This document shows positions 9,255-19,038 of a stretch of DNA of 60,975 nt, one piece after another. Made by a program: the position numbers and the translations under genes. Location: assembly GCA_035533075.1 (NCBI GenBank), contig DATLUO010000176.1, positions 1 to 60,975 of the forward strand, given 5' to 3'. Position 1 is the first letter of the stretch. Every line of letters begins with the position of its first letter. The stretch comes from Pirellulales bacterium. GTDB lineage: Bacteria; Planctomycetota; Planctomycetia; Pirellulales; JAICIG01. A model generated the notes under the pieces. The model was not told the DNA's origin and did not search any database. It worked only from the letters and a program-made list of their open reading frames with translations.

Positions 9255-10811
9255 TCAGGGGCCAACGTTGTCGTCGCTGGTGGAGGCGTGGTTGCCCTTG
9301 ATGACGGTTGAGGCATCGCGGCTGAACGTCCCCAGGGTGTAGACTCCTCCGCCGATGCCCGTCGCGCCCTCGGCCTCGTTCAGGGTCACCAGGTCCTTCG
9401 TCATCGCCAGGCTCGACGTGGCGTCGTTGTAGGCGCCGCCGCCCAGGCCGGCGCCGCGGTCGCCGCCGTCCGCCTCGTTCAGAATCAGGATGCTGCGGTC
9501 CACGGTGGTCGAGGCGTTGAGCAGGTTGGCGATGCCGCCGCCTTCGCCATTGCCGCCGCCGCCCCCCTGGGCCAGGTTGTCTTCGATCTCGCTGTGGCTG
9601 ACGCTCACGGTGCTGATCGTGAAGTCGCCGTAGTTGGGGGAGTTGAACGTGCCCAGATAGTTGAAGATGCCTCCCCCCGCGCCGAGGCCGGCGAAGACCG
9701 CCCCGGCGCCGGCGGCCGTATTGTGGCTGCCGCCGCGTGCCCGATTGTGGTCCAATTCGCTGCCGCTGACGGTGGCCGTGCCGCCCGCGTAGTTGGCGAT
9801 GCCCGCGCCGGCGCCGGCGCCGACCAGGCCCGCTACGCTGGCAGTGCCGCTGTTGTTGTCGCCGCCCTCAGCCTCGTTTTGGGTGAGGGTGCTGCCAGTC
9901 ACCGTGAGCGTGTTCGGGCCGTAGAGGTTGCCGCCGTAGCCCGTGGCGATCGCGCCTCCCAGGCCCTCGCCGGCCAAAACCACGGCGCCGGCGCCGGCGT
10001 TGCCGCGGCCGCCCTGGACCTCGTTGTGGTCGAACGTGCTGTTGGCGATGGTCGCGGTCGTTCCCACCTCACTGTAGAAGCCGCCCCCCTCGGCGCCTCC
10101 GACGCCGACAATGTCCGTCGGATCGTTGACGATCGAGTTGTTTCCCCCGATCGCCTGGTTGTGGCTGAAGGTGCTGCCCGTGACGTTCATGCTAAAGCTG
10201 TTGGCAATCGCGCCGCCGAAGCCATAGTCGACGAACGGAGCCGCGTTGCTTACGCCGCTGTTGCCGTTGCTGCCGCCAAGGGCTTGGTTGTGGTCGAACG
10301 TGCTGCCGGAGATGGAAGTGGTGCTATCGTTCTGAATGGCGCCTCCTTGTGCGACCCCGACGAACGGCCCGGTCCCGCCGTTGCCGCCAATGGCCTGATT
10401 TCCGCTGAAGGTGCTTCCCGTGATCGTGGCCGACGCTGTTATGTAGATGATAAGACCGCCGCCCACGCTTGTGTTGCTGGGCGTGTTGTCGCCTCCGCGG
10501 GCGACATTGCCGTTGAAGGTGCTATCGGTGATGCTCGTAGGCACCGCGGTAAAAACGCCCCCGCCCCCGCCTGCACCGTCGCCGCTGTTGTCGCCGCCCC
10601 GCGCCACGTTGTCGCTGAACGTGCTGTCGCTGATCGTGGCACTACCCGCCAGGATGTAGACGCCGCCGCCGATCGCGTCGCCAAAAGCCGACGCGCCGCT
10701 GCCGCCCAGCGCCTGGTTGCCACTGATCTGACTGTCGGTGATCGTCAGGTCGCCGCCCAAGCTCCGCAGGGCACCGCCCCGCGCACCGTTGGTGGCACTT
10801 TCGTAGGCCAC
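9255..10811 (-). CDS. Polymorphic-repeat beta-helix surface protein, 5' truncated
   Basis: A 518-residue glycine-rich protein built from repeats of the form (I/V)TxSTF(S/D)xNxAxGG. These are typical of Chlamydia-type polymorphic outer membrane protein repeats and right-handed parallel beta-helices found in very large planctomycete surface proteins. It starts at a GTG (VAYESATNG) immediately after an in-frame TAA, and the bases upstream (10827 onward) do not continue the repeat in any frame. There is no signal peptide, so the export signal and N-terminal part are lost and the fragment is probably not functional. The C-terminal end (KGNHASTSDDNVGP) looks natural for the family. The mobile-element debris nearby fits truncation by insertion or recombination. 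Confidence 0.7.
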   Translation of the reverse strand: MAYESATNGARGGALRSLGGDLTITDSQISGNQALGGSGASAFGDAIGGGVYILAGSATISDSTFSDNVARGGDNSGDGAGGGGGVFTAVPTSITDSTFNGNVARGGDNTPSNTSVGGGLIIYITASATITGSTFSGNQAIGGNGGTGPFVGVAQGGAIQNDSTTSISGSTFDHNQALGGSNGNSGVSNAAPFVDYGFGGAIANSFSMNVTGSTFSHNQAIGGNNSIVNDPTDIVGVGGAEGGGFYSEVGTTATIANSTFDHNEVQGGRGNAGAGAVVLAGEGLGGAIATGYGGNLYGPNTLTVTGSTLTQNEAEGGDNNSGTASVAGLVGAGAGAGIANYAGGTATVSGSELDHNRARGGSHNTAAGAGAVFAGLGAGGGIFNYLGTFNSPNYGDFTISTVSVSHSEIEDNLAQGGGGGNGEGGGIANLLNASTTVDRSILILNEADGGDRGAGLGGGAYNDATSSLAMTKDLVTLNEAEGATGIGGGVYTLGTFSRDASTVIKGNHASTSDDNVGP

Positions 10812-11794
10812 GTTATTGCCTTATAGCGGGAGAGAAAGCGGTTACTGAGGATATAGCCTCTGAGCGTGCTGAAGAATTGAGCACTACGGCCAACTGGTGG
10901 TCTACTCGAACCTCGCCGCGCACGGCTGCCGCAAATTTGCGCCAGCCGATGAAACACGAGGTTTTTGCCCTCGATTGACCTGATAGAGGGTTTTTTGGCG
11001 GCTGCTCAAATGATGTGCATAGTGGTCATCTGGCTGCCTGTTCTTTGAGCACTTCTATTGTTCGTGCGGCGAACCAGCCCGCCGGCGTTCGTCGAGCTGG
11101 TGTGACAAACCGAAAAGATCCGGTCCCAAACCAACGGCGCGGTAGAACAACGGAAACGATGCGGGGCAGCGCCCGCCGCAGATCCATGCCAAGCCAGCCG
11201 CGCGGTAGAACGAGAAGAATGACAGAAAGATTACAGACAAAAAAATGAACGCGACGGTCGTGAATCCAAAATCGAAAATCGAAAATCCAAAATCCAAAAT
11301 CACCCACCCCCCCAGATTTACCGTTGCGGCCACGGTTTCAAAGGCGGAGTTGGCATTGCCGCAACCTGTTTGAGGCAATGGCTTTAGAACAAGGATTCAA
11401 CCTGATGCGAGTTTTATTTTGACAACGGTAATTGTTTTTCCGCAACGGTAATTCCGCGGGCGGCAATTCCGCCGAACCGCCGGCCGTTCGGCTGCTGAAA
11501 ACGCACGGCCGGGCGGAGATGAGAAAACGAAAACGGCGGTCCGCCGCCGTTCGTGACGAGTCGGGCAGCACGACGCTCAAGCGTCGCGCCGGGTCTTTGA
11601 CAACTTGATAACGACGCGTTCCGCATGGATCGGCGCGGTTTCGAGGTCCAAAATCGCAACGGCCAACTTGCCGCTACCAACCGAACAAAGCGAATCGGGC
11701 TGGCTAAATTGCTCGTTCTGCGGCGAGCTTGCCGATAAGCGAAAGCAGACCAGCGCACCGCTTGAACTCGAACAGCACAGGACGCCTATTCGAC
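10812..11794. other. Spacer of about 1 kb without a recognisable gene
   Basis: No frame here looks like protein. Two copies of GCGCGGTAGAAC lie near 11137 and 11199, followed by a string of CCAAAATC/GAAAATC units. CAACGGTAATT occurs twice, at about 11423 and 11442. It probably contains degraded sequence upstream of the truncated beta-helix gene and the leader of the RNase H-like gene. Confidence 0.5.
11263..11301. repeat. AT-rich CCAAAATC/GAAAATC string
   Basis: Five or so tandem, slightly varied units of (C/G)(A/C)AAATC. The same motif recurs near 22430, 31710, 32725, 32945 and 58015, so it is a dispersed family in intergenic DNA. Confidence 0.7.
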
Positions 11795-12445
11795 ATGAGC
11801 ATTCCAGCACCGCATTTCCTCCTCTTCAGCGAGGCGAGGGGGAAAAAAAGGCAGGGCCAATGGAGGTTTGTCCTGCAAGCGGCCGACGGATCGGCGACCT
11901 TCGAAGCTGAGGATTTAGAGCCTGAGATCGGCGGCGAACGGCTGGAACTGTTGGCCGTCATCCGCGGTCTCGAGGCCCTCGATCAACCCTCACGAGTCAC
12001 CCTGTTCACGCCCAGCAAATACGTCAGCCGCGGCATCGCCTACGGTCTCGAAGAGTGGCGCCGCAACGGCTGGAACTGGGAGTGCTTCGGCGAAATGGTG
12101 CCGGTGAAGAACCGCGACCTCTGGCAGCGGCTCGACCAAGCACTGAATTATCACAGCATCGAGTTCCGCACTCAGAGGGCCGGCGAAGCTGAAGCCGCCG
12201 AGGCCTCCGTAGTGAGCGCCCTCGGTGACGCCACGGGCGACCTGGCGCCGCTTCCCAAAGCCCTCACCGCCCAAGGCAACGGCATCGCCGACAAATCGGC
12301 TGTCACCGTCAAAAGCCGCTCGCCAGTGAGCGGTCGCTGGCTCGCCGCCCGACTCGGCCGCTCACTGCGCGAACGTGCGGAAAGCTGGAAGCTACGTTGC
12401 GGCCAGCTTGGAACCGCCTTGTTTCCCACGCCTTGGCTCGAGTAG
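11795..12445 (+). CDS. RNase HI-fold protein lacking most catalytic residues
   Basis: A 216-residue protein whose first about 120 residues follow the RNase HI order: beta strands (WRFVLQAADGSATFEAED), then ERLELLAVIRGLEAL (helix A with the conserved Glu), then VTLFTPSKYVSRGIAYGLEEWRRNGW, the counterpart of 'TDSxYV...W...GW'. The catalytic Asp of TDSxYV is Pro here, the N-terminal Asp site is LFSE, and the last Asp region (usually NxxAD) reads AGEAEAAEAS. Only the helix-A Glu is clearly kept, so nuclease activity is doubtful and a nucleic-acid-binding role is possible. The C-terminal about 90 residues are low-complexity and basic. ATG 11795 has AGGACG upstream. An in-frame ATG at 11729 would add 22 residues without homology. 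Confidence 0.65.
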   Translation: MSIPAPHFLLFSEARGKKRQGQWRFVLQAADGSATFEAEDLEPEIGGERLELLAVIRGLEALDQPSRVTLFTPSKYVSRGIAYGLEEWRRNGWNWECFGEMVPVKNRDLWQRLDQALNYHSIEFRTQRAGEAEAAEASVVSALGDATGDLAPLPKALTAQGNGIADKSAVTVKSRSPVSGRWLAARLGRSLRERAESWKLRCGQLGTALFPTPWLE

Positions 12446-12532
12446 CCGACGCAAAAATGGCCGGCACAGCCTGCCTCACTAGACGAAACTGCCCCAATTA
12501 CCCACAATCGCTGCTATCGCAAGGAGGTTCTC

Positions 12533-14740
12533 GTGCGAACGAGCGTACCATTGGACAAGGTCAGCCGGCTTGTTGAAGGCCGGTATGAAAATCCGTTTGA
12601 ACTATTGGGACCGCACGAGGTCGTGGAGGCGGGACGCCGCGCGTTGGCCGTGCGGGCCTTTTTGCCCGACAGCGCCCAAGCGTGGGTGCTGGATCACGAC
12701 AATGGCGGCGCGCGGCCGATGCGGCGCATCCATCCGGCCGGTTTTTATGAAGCGATTTGCCCCATGAACGACACCACCAAAAAACAGTACCTGCTGCAAG
12801 TCGCCGATCAGCGCGGCAACCGGTCCACCCTGCACGACCCCTACGCCTTTCCGCAACTGCTCTCCGACTACGACCTTTACCTGCTGGGCGAAGGCCGCCA
12901 CTGGCGGAGCTACGACAAGCTGGGCGCCCAGCTTCGCACGATCGACGGCGTCGACGGCGTGAATTTCGCCGTCTGGGCGCCCAACGCCACCGCGGTCAGC
13001 ATCATCGGCGACTTCAACAGTTGGGACCCCCGCCGCCATACCCTGCGCAAGCACATTCCCAGCGGCTTCTGGGAGCTCTTCGTGCCGGGCCTGAGCGAAG
13101 GCACGCTCTACAAGTACAGCATTCGCCATCACGACGAGGTTTTCGAGAAGGCCGATCCCTACGGCTTCGCCGCCGAGGTGCCGCCGCGCACGGCCTCGAA
13201 GGTGGTCGACCTGAATCGCTACCATTGGCACGACGACAAGTGGCTCGCCCAGCGGCCGCAGCACAACGCCTTCGACAAGCCGATGTCCTTCTACGAGGTC
13301 CATCTGGGAAGCTGGAAGCGGCCGGGCGACGACCATCAGCGCTGGCTCACCTACCGCGAGTTGGCCCACGACCTGGTCGATTACGCCAAGAACATGGGCT
13401 TCACGCACCTCGAACTGTTGCCCATCAGCGAGCATCCCTTTTCCGGAAGCTGGGGCTATCAAACGATCGGCCATTACGCGCCGACCTCGCGCTACGGCAC
13501 GCCGCAAGATTTCATGTACTTTGTCGATCATTGCCATCAGAACGACCTGGGCGTGATTCTCGACTGGGTGCCGGCCCACTTCCCCCGCGACGCCCACGGA
13601 CTGCGGATGTTCGACGGATCGAGCCTCTATGAGCACTCCGATCCGCGGCAGGGCGAGCACAAAGATTGGGGCACGCTGATCTTCAACTACGGCCGCCACG
13701 AGGTGAGCAACTTCCTGCTCTCCAACGCGCTGTTCTGGCTCGACAAGTATCACCTCGACGGGCTGCGCGTCGACGCGGTGGCCTCGATGATCTATCTCGA
13801 CTACAGCCGCAACGAGGGCGAATGGGTTCCCAACAAGTACGGCGGCCGCGAGAACATCGAGGCCATCGACTTCCTCAAGGAACTGAACATCCAGACGCAC
13901 CTGCAATATCCCGGCGTGCTGACCGTGGCCGAAGAATCGACGGCCTGGACCGGCGTCTCGCGGCCGACCTACGTGGGCGGCCTCGGCTTCAGCCTGAAAT
14001 GGAACATGGGTTGGATGAACGATACGCTCCGCTATATCCATCACGAGGCGATCCACCGCAAGTACCACCACGACGAGCTGACGTTCAGCCTGATCTACGC
14101 CTTCCACGAAAACTTCGTGCTGCCGCTCTCGCACGACGAGGTGGTGCATGGCAAAGGCTCGCTGTTGGACCAGGTGCCCGGCGACTTGTGGCAGAAGTTC
14201 GCCAACCTGCGATTGCTGTTCAGCTACATGTGGACGCATCCGGGCAAGAAGCTGCTGTTCATGGGCGGCGAGTTCGGCCAGTGGAACGAGTGGAACTACG
14301 ACACCAGCCTGCAATGGGACCTGCTGCAATGGCAGTCGCACCAGGGCCTGCAGAAGTGCGTGTCGGACCTGAACCAGCTTTATCGCCGCGAGCCGGCCTT
14401 GCACGAGATCGACTTCGAGTATCAGGGCTTCGAGTGGGTCGATTGCCACAACGCCGACGACAGCGTGCTGAGCTATATCCGCAGGGCCAAGAACCCGGCC
14501 GACTACCTGCTCGTGGTCTGCAACTTCACGCCGGTGGTGCGGCAGGGACATCGCTTGGGCGTGCCGGAGCGCTGCTGGTATGAAGAGATCTTCTCCAGCG
14601 ACTCGTCGTTCTACACGGGCAGCAACGTCGGGAACTTTCCCGGCCTGATGGCCGACGAGCAGCCGAGCCACGGGCGCCCGGCTTCGATCAGCCTGACGCT
14701 GCCGCCCTTGTCCACGGTCGTGCTGAAGCCGCGGCGGTAG
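12533..14740 (+). CDS. glgB: 1,4-alpha-glucan branching enzyme
   Basis: A 735-residue cytoplasmic enzyme that makes alpha-1,6 branches in glycogen by cutting and re-attaching alpha-1,4 glucan chains. An N-terminal CBM48-type beta-sandwich ([20 protein letters not shown]) precedes the GH13 barrel. Landmark segments are [12 protein letters not shown], the nucleophile region [16 protein letters not shown] (about 409-424), the acid/base region VAEESTAW (about 465-472) and [12 protein letters not shown] (about 532-543). All catalytic acids are present and the length is normal. It starts at a GTG preceded by an AAGGAGG Shine-Dalgarno sequence. No other glycogen genes lie beside it, so it is a single-gene unit here. 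Confidence 0.96.
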   Translation: MRTSVPLDKVSRLVEGRYENPFELLGPHEVVEAGRRALAVRAFLPDSAQAWVLDHDNGGARPMRRIHPAGFYEAICPMNDTTKKQYLLQVADQRGNRSTLHDPYAFPQLLSDYDLYLLGEGRHWRSYDKLGAQLRTIDGVDGVNFAVWAPNATAVSIIGDFNSWDPRRHTLRKHIPSGFWELFVPGLSEGTLYKYSIRHHDEVFEKADPYGFAAEVPPRTASKVVDLNRYHWHDDKWLAQRPQHNAFDKPMSFYEVHLGSWKRPGDDHQRWLTYRELAHDLVDYAKNMGFTHLELLPISEHPFSGSWGYQTIGHYAPTSRYGTPQDFMYFVDHCHQNDLGVILDWVPAHFPRDAHGLRMFDGSSLYEHSDPRQGEHKDWGTLIFNYGRHEVSNFLLSNALFWLDKYHLDGLRVDAVASMIYLDYSRNEGEWVPNKYGGRENIEAIDFLKELNIQTHLQYPGVLTVAEESTAWTGVSRPTYVGGLGFSLKWNMGWMNDTLRYIHHEAIHRKYHHDELTFSLIYAFHENFVLPLSHDEVVHGKGSLLDQVPGDLWQKFANLRLLFSYMWTHPGKKLLFMGGEFGQWNEWNYDTSLQWDLLQWQSHQGLQKCVSDLNQLYRREPALHEIDFEYQGFEWVDCHNADDSVLSYIRRAKNPADYLLVVCNFTPVVRQGHRLGVPERCWYEEIFSSDSSFYTGSNVGNFPGLMADEQPSHGRPASISLTLPPLSTVVLKPRR

Positions 14741-14838
14741 GGCTCGTCCGTTCAACCCAAACACGTCCTGCGAGAGGCCGGAAAACGCGGCCAGGCGTGC
14801 GATATGCTCGCAGCGCAGCTTGCGTTTTCCGTGCTCTC

Positions 14839-15768
14839 CTAAAACTCGCGGCCGCGCCGCTGGCGGGGCGGAGGTTTGGGAGCGGGTCGGGGCCCGTCTT
14901 CGAGCTCCTCGTCCGGGGCGGGAGCGGGCGCTTCGCCGGCCGCGGCAAAATGCCGGCGCAACTTGTCGGCCTCGACGTTCGCCTTCACCAGCGCCAGCTC
15001 CGCCACCGCACGGTCGGTCTTGCCGAGGCTGCCGTATTGATAGGCCAACAGTAGGTGGCCCTCGAAGCGATCGGGGTGCAACTCGACGAACCGCTCCAAA
15101 CTCCGCAGATGCATGGCAAAGCGCAGCGGCGACGCAAAGTATTTTGAATAGTCGCGGACGAATTTTCCCCATTCGTATTCGGGCGCCGTCGCCAACGCCG
15201 CCGCCAGCGCCTCGGTGGCGGCTTCGTAGTTCGAAAGAGCAAAATAGGTCTGCACCAAGAGCGGCAGCGCCCGGCCCTCGCCGGGCTGCCGATCGAGCAT
15301 GCGGTTCAGGCGGTCGATGGCCGCCTCATAGCGACCGCTCTTGAAGAGCAGCAATGCGGCGTCGAACAGCGCGTCGGACGACGCCGGGCCGACAGGGGGG
15401 CCCCCGCCGGCGGCAGGGACGCCTATGCTCTCCCGCGAGTTGTCAAAGGCGATGCTCGAGGCGGTCGGATCGTCGGCATAGACGGGCCGGTACACGTAGC
15501 CGTTGCGGCCGGTGGCGATCGTCTGATGGCCGATCGGTTGCCGGGCCAATACGGGGTTCGGCCAGTTTCCCCAATACGCCGCCACCGACAGCGGATCGAG
15601 CGGACCCGGTCCTGGCGGCGGCAGCACCACCGTCGTGCCGCGCCGGCCCGAATAGAGCACGCGCGACGGGCCAAACTGTGCCGCCGCAGGCTGGCTCAGC
15701 AAACAAGACGCGATCGCCATTGCGGCGCCGGCTGCCAGGCGATGATCGGATTGGCGAATCGACGGCAT
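14839..15768 (-). CDS. Secreted TPR-repeat protein
   Basis: A 309-residue protein with a signal peptide (AAGAAMAIASCLLSQPAAAQ, cut after AAAQ). A Pro/Gly-rich linker is followed by tetratricopeptide-like repeats from about 130 to 270 (LFDAALLLFKSGRYEAAIDRLNR, LVQTYFALSNYEAATEALA, HLLLAYQYGSLGKTDRAVAEL). The tail is charged and Pro/Arg-rich. It is probably periplasmic and mediates protein-protein contact; no enzyme motif is seen. The start ATG has AAAGGAA upstream. It converges with glgB across a 98-base spacer holding a GGAAAACGC...GCGTTTTCC inverted repeat that could end transcription from both sides. Confidence 0.8.
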   Translation of the reverse strand: MPSIRQSDHRLAAGAAMAIASCLLSQPAAAQFGPSRVLYSGRRGTTVVLPPPGPGPLDPLSVAAYWGNWPNPVLARQPIGHQTIATGRNGYVYRPVYADDPTASSIAFDNSRESIGVPAAGGGPPVGPASSDALFDAALLLFKSGRYEAAIDRLNRMLDRQPGEGRALPLLVQTYFALSNYEAATEALAAALATAPEYEWGKFVRDYSKYFASPLRFAMHLRSLERFVELHPDRFEGHLLLAYQYGSLGKTDRAVAELALVKANVEADKLRRHFAAAGEAPAPAPDEELEDGPRPAPKPPPRQRRGREF

Positions 15769-15897
15769 GCGAGGTTCCTTTCACGAGTCGGACACCTGCA
15801 TCGTAGCAGTTGGGACGCCTTCGCCACAATGTTTCTTGCTCGTGCCCCGACTGCCGTCTACTGCCTACCGTCTACCTGTGGCGCATAGAATAACGTC

Positions 15898-17538
15898 ATG
15901 CCCATCCGCCTCTCCAACCTCCGTCTCGGTATCGACGAGCCAGAAGCCGCTTTGGCCGACCGGCTGGCCACGACGCTCGATGTGGCCCCCAACGACATCC
16001 GGCGGTGGCGGATCTTGCGCAAGAGCCTCGACACCCGCGACAAACACGACCTCAAGTTCGTTTATACGGCCGAAGTCGCTCTGGCCGGCGATGAACCGGG
16101 CCTGGTGGCACGGGCGTCGCGCCGTGCCCGACACGTTAGCGTCGAGCTTTACGACGAGCCGAGGTTCGAAATGCCGGCGCCGGGCGAACGGCGGCTCGAC
16201 CAGCGGCCGGTGGTCGTCGGTTCGGGGCCGGCCGGGCTGGCGGCGGCCTATTTCTTGGCCGAGCAGGGCTATCGGCCGCTGGTCGTCGAGCGCGGCCGGG
16301 CCGTGCGAGAACGCATCGGCGACGTGCAGGCCTTCGACGCGGGCGGGCCGCACAATCCCGAAAGCAACTACCTGTTCGGCGAAGGCGGCGCCGGCACGTT
16401 CAGCGACGGCAAGCTCACCTGCCGCGCGTCCGGCCCCGACGTCCGCCGCGTGCTGGAACTGTTTGCCGAGTGCAAGGGAAAGCCCTCGATTCTCTACGAT
16501 TATCGGCCGCATCTGGGGAGCAACCGCCTGCCGGCCGTCGTCAAAGCCTTCCGGCGAAAGATCGCGGCCATGGGCGGCGAATACCGCTTCGATTGCCGCG
16601 TGGAAGACATCGACGTGGCCGATGGCCGCGTCCGTGGGCTGATGACCTCGTCGGGCTACCTCGCCGCCGCGGTCGTCATTCTGGCCATCGGCCATAGTGC
16701 CCGTGACACCTATCAGATGCTCTTCGACCGCGGCGTGCCGATGGTCCCCAAGCCGTTTCAGCTCGGCGTGCGGATCGAGCAGCCGCAGGATCAGGTGAAC
16801 CGGGCACAATATGGGCCCACGCGGCTGGAAGAAAAGCTGGGGGCGGCCGATTACGCTCTCGTCGCGCGTGGCCGGACGAATCTTTTCAGCTTCTGCATGT
16901 GCGCGGGCGGGCAGATCATTCCCAGCGTCTCGGAGCCGGGCCATTTTTGCACCAACGGCATGAGCCTGTCGCGGCGGGCCAGTCCCTTCGCCAACAGCGG
17001 CCTGATGGTCACGCTGGAGCCGGCAGCGTTCGGCGGCGACCATCCGCTGGCCGGCATGATGTTGCAGCGGCGCTACGAGAGCCGGGCCTACTCGTTAAGC
17101 GGCGAGGCCTATCTTTGCCCGATTCAAACGGCCGGCGATTTTCTCAACCGGCGGCGCACGGACCGGCCGCCGGAGTGCAGTTATCCGCGCGGCGCGGTAT
17201 CGGCGGATATCCGCGAGTTGGTGCCGCCGCAGGTGGTGGCCGCGCTGGAAGAGGGTCTGCCGATGCTCGACCGGCGATGGCGCGGCAAGTTCCTCGACCA
17301 CGCGGTGCTGGTGGCCCCGGAAGCGCGCGGCAGCTCGCCGGTGCGTTTTCTGCGCGACGCCACGCTGGAGAGCACGGGCCTGGCGGGCCTTTATCCCATC
17401 GGTGAGGGCGCGGGCTACGCCGGCGGCATCGTCAGCGCCGCGCTCGACGGCCTGCGCGCCGCCAAGGCAATCATCAATCGCTACGCGCCGTTGGAAGGAA
17501 CCGCGCACGCATTCGCTGAAGGAGATCAGGCTTCTTGA
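15898..17538 (+). CDS. FAD-dependent oxidoreductase (COG2509-type)
   Basis: A 546-residue flavoprotein. An N-terminal domain of about 95 residues (SNLRLGIDEPEAALADRLA, VAPNDIRRWRILRKSLDTR) precedes a Rossmann FAD site at about 104-118 (VVVGSGPAGLAAAYFLAEQG) with the ribose-binding Glu in VVERGRAV. This arrangement matches the uncharacterised FAD-dependent dehydrogenases of COG2509. Further marks are NYLFGEGGAGTFSDGKL, a second nucleotide-side strand (VVILAIGHSARDTY) and a C-terminal FAD motif (GLYPIGEGAGYAGGIVSAALDG). Substrate unknown. The start ATG 15898 lacks a strong Shine-Dalgarno but agrees with the family N-terminus. Its 3' end faces a truncated minus-strand remnant. Confidence 0.9.
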   Translation: MPIRLSNLRLGIDEPEAALADRLATTLDVAPNDIRRWRILRKSLDTRDKHDLKFVYTAEVALAGDEPGLVARASRRARHVSVELYDEPRFEMPAPGERRLDQRPVVVGSGPAGLAAAYFLAEQGYRPLVVERGRAVRERIGDVQAFDAGGPHNPESNYLFGEGGAGTFSDGKLTCRASGPDVRRVLELFAECKGKPSILYDYRPHLGSNRLPAVVKAFRRKIAAMGGEYRFDCRVEDIDVADGRVRGLMTSSGYLAAAVVILAIGHSARDTYQMLFDRGVPMVPKPFQLGVRIEQPQDQVNRAQYGPTRLEEKLGAADYALVARGRTNLFSFCMCAGGQIIPSVSEPGHFCTNGMSLSRRASPFANSGLMVTLEPAAFGGDHPLAGMMLQRRYESRAYSLSGEAYLCPIQTAGDFLNRRRTDRPPECSYPRGAVSADIRELVPPQVVAALEEGLPMLDRRWRGKFLDHAVLVAPEARGSSPVRFLRDATLESTGLAGLYPIGEGAGYAGGIVSAALDGLRAAKAIINRYAPLEGTAHAFAEGDQAS

Positions 17539-17832
17539 GCAACCGATGGAGCCTCCATTCATCACAAGGCAATCTAGGTTGCGGCGCTTTGCCTCGCGTC
17601 CAAGGTTCTTCGGCAATGTTCGCCCGCGTTCCGCAAAGTCCCGCACCAGTTCGTCATAGTTGTTGGCTGGAATTGTTGTGATGGACTCATTGAAAAGGTC
17701 AAAGCAGCGCCCAAGCTGAATTACCGCTCCGATCACGGCCGGTCGGCCCCGGCGACCGTACTTCTCTTGCGCCCAACGCAAGGCCCGCGCCGGTGAATGC
17801 TCCCAGAAATAAATGCCGTGGCCCATTTCCAA
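17539..17832 (-). pseudogene. Truncated ADP-ribosyltransferase-like (DUF3990-type) fragment
   Basis: The frame begins right after the stop of the 17851 gene and reads GHGIYFWEHSPARALRWAQE..., later PAVIGAVIQLGRCFDLF and RNLDCLVMNGG. The GxGxYF...A..WA pattern followed by the strand 'VIGAVIxLGxCxDL' is how I remember small ART-like toxin-related proteins. The N-terminal strand with the first NAD-contact (usually a YHGT-like motif) is missing, because a TAA lies just upstream. The C-terminus dissolves into antisense of the FAD gene after about 17553. I read it as a remnant; family assignment is tentative. Confidence 0.45.
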
Positions 17833-17850
17833 ACCCCATCGGCCATTGCC

Positions 17851-19038
17851 TTATCGCACGCGGCAGCGGAAGCGGACGATGCCGCCTTCGCCGGGCTGGA
17901 CCGCCTGGTCGATCTCCCAACGCAAGACCAGCGATTCGCCCTCGTTCGGCTCGACCGTGAAAACGGCCTTCAGGCTCGATTGAGCGCTTTGCGGCACGTA
18001 TTCCAGCCGCGTGGTCAGATTGTCGACCAGCACGATGTTGCCCAGCGGCTGGTCGCCCAGGTTGTCGAACCGGAGCGTGAAGTCGACGAATTCGCCCGGC
18101 TTCGCCGACTGCGTCGAGGCCACTTTCACCACCCGCAACTTCGGCGAGTTGCGCAGGTCTTTGACGGTGAACACCTCCTCGGTCCGCTCGTTTTGAGTGA
18201 GGCCGATCGCCACGCGGCCGTTGAGCACCGCCTGCACCGCCAGATCCTTCGACCAGACGATGGCCGCTTGCGTACTCTCGCTCAAGCGGGCCTTCTCGCG
18301 CTGGTCCATGATGCCGTTGCGGATGGCCGACAGGTCTTCGAACGGCAAAAAGGCGTCCTGGAAGCCGCTGGCCACCAGCGCGCTCGACAGCGCGCCGCGG
18401 CCCTGACGCCCGCGATAGGCGCTGGCGATCTTGGTGCCCACGCCGCCACGGGCCTGATAGCGTTGCAAACTGCTGATCGGCACGGCCACGCGACCAGCCT
18501 TCTGCAAGCGTTGCGGCAAGTCGACGCCGCCGGCCTGAGCGACCATTTCGTTCTCGACGACGCCGTTCACGACCCGCACCGCCCCGAACCGCGGGGCGTA
18601 GATGCAGACCCTATTCGACGGCGCGACCAGCGTCCGCCCGTCATGCGAATCGTAGTGGGCCACCGTGTCTTCCAGACCCAGGCCATACAGCTCCCAGTTG
18701 GGCGAGACCGCCACCGGCGAACCTTTGTCGCCGCCGTCGCAGAGGTATTCTTCCGGCGGCCAGGGTCTGGCAATGGCCGGCGGCGACCATTCGCCGTGGG
18801 CCTGGAACGGCAAAGGCGGACCCACCGGCGCCGGAGGCAACATCTCTTGCCCGGTGGGCGGCGCGCCGGTCGTGGCCGTGGCGGGCAAACCGCCGATCAT
18901 CGGCCCGGCCGGCACCGCCGGCGCAATCGGCTTCGAGCGGCACGACGCAAGCAAAAGCGTCGCCAGCGCGACGACCGCGCAGCCTCGCCAATTTACAATT
19001 CGCAATTTGCAATTCGCAATTTGCAATTTCCCCTTCAT
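17851..19038 (-). CDS. DUF11-domain lipoprotein, third gene of a secreted-protein operon
   Basis: A 395-residue lipoprotein. The ATG at 19038 overlaps the stop of the gene before it as ATGA, which fixes the start. The leader ends in a lipobox LLASC (Cys about 33), so it should be lipid-anchored. After a Pro-rich stretch the body is unfamiliar. The last about 110 residues (KVASTQSAKPGEFVDFTLRF, DNLGDQPLGNIVLVDNLTTR) are a DUF11 'conserved repeat' beta-sandwich common in cell-surface proteins. The first 16 residues (MKGKLQIANCKLRIVN) are encoded by a GCAAATT repeat string that is intergenic elsewhere, so repeat DNA has been recruited as the start of a signal peptide. It is probably cell-envelope structural. 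Confidence 0.75.
   Translation of the reverse strand: MKGKLQIANCKLRIVNWRGCAVVALATLLLASCRSKPIAPAVPAGPMIGGLPATATTGAPPTGQEMLPPAPVGPPLPFQAHGEWSPPAIARPWPPEEYLCDGGDKGSPVAVSPNWELYGLGLEDTVAHYDSHDGRTLVAPSNRVCIYAPRFGAVRVVNGVVENEMVAQAGGVDLPQRLQKAGRVAVPISSLQRYQARGGVGTKIASAYRGRQGRGALSSALVASGFQDAFLPFEDLSAIRNGIMDQREKARLSESTQAAIVWSKDLAVQAVLNGRVAIGLTQNERTEEVFTVKDLRNSPKLRVVKVASTQSAKPGEFVDFTLRFDNLGDQPLGNIVLVDNLTTRLEYVPQSAQSSLKAVFTVEPNEGESLVLRWEIDQAVQPGEGGIVRFRCRVR
18990..19029. repeat. AATTTGCAATTTGC string inside a coding start
   Basis: Tandem units of AATTTGC/AATTCGC. The same string occurs at 23467-23506 (end of bioB) and 37841-37862 (before aroB). Here it encodes the first residues of the lipoprotein on the minus strand. 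Confidence 0.7.

Noticed and set aside
12602-15172. Long minus-strand open frame across glgB
   Set aside because: It is antisense to a clear branching enzyme. Its product is rich in Arg/Val/Ala/Gly without domains, as expected from the complementary strand of high-GC coding DNA.
17095-17538. Extension of the ART-like frame to 17095
   Set aside because: That part is antisense to the FAD gene's C-terminus and shows no similarity to the family; the fragment is taken to end near the FAD stop.
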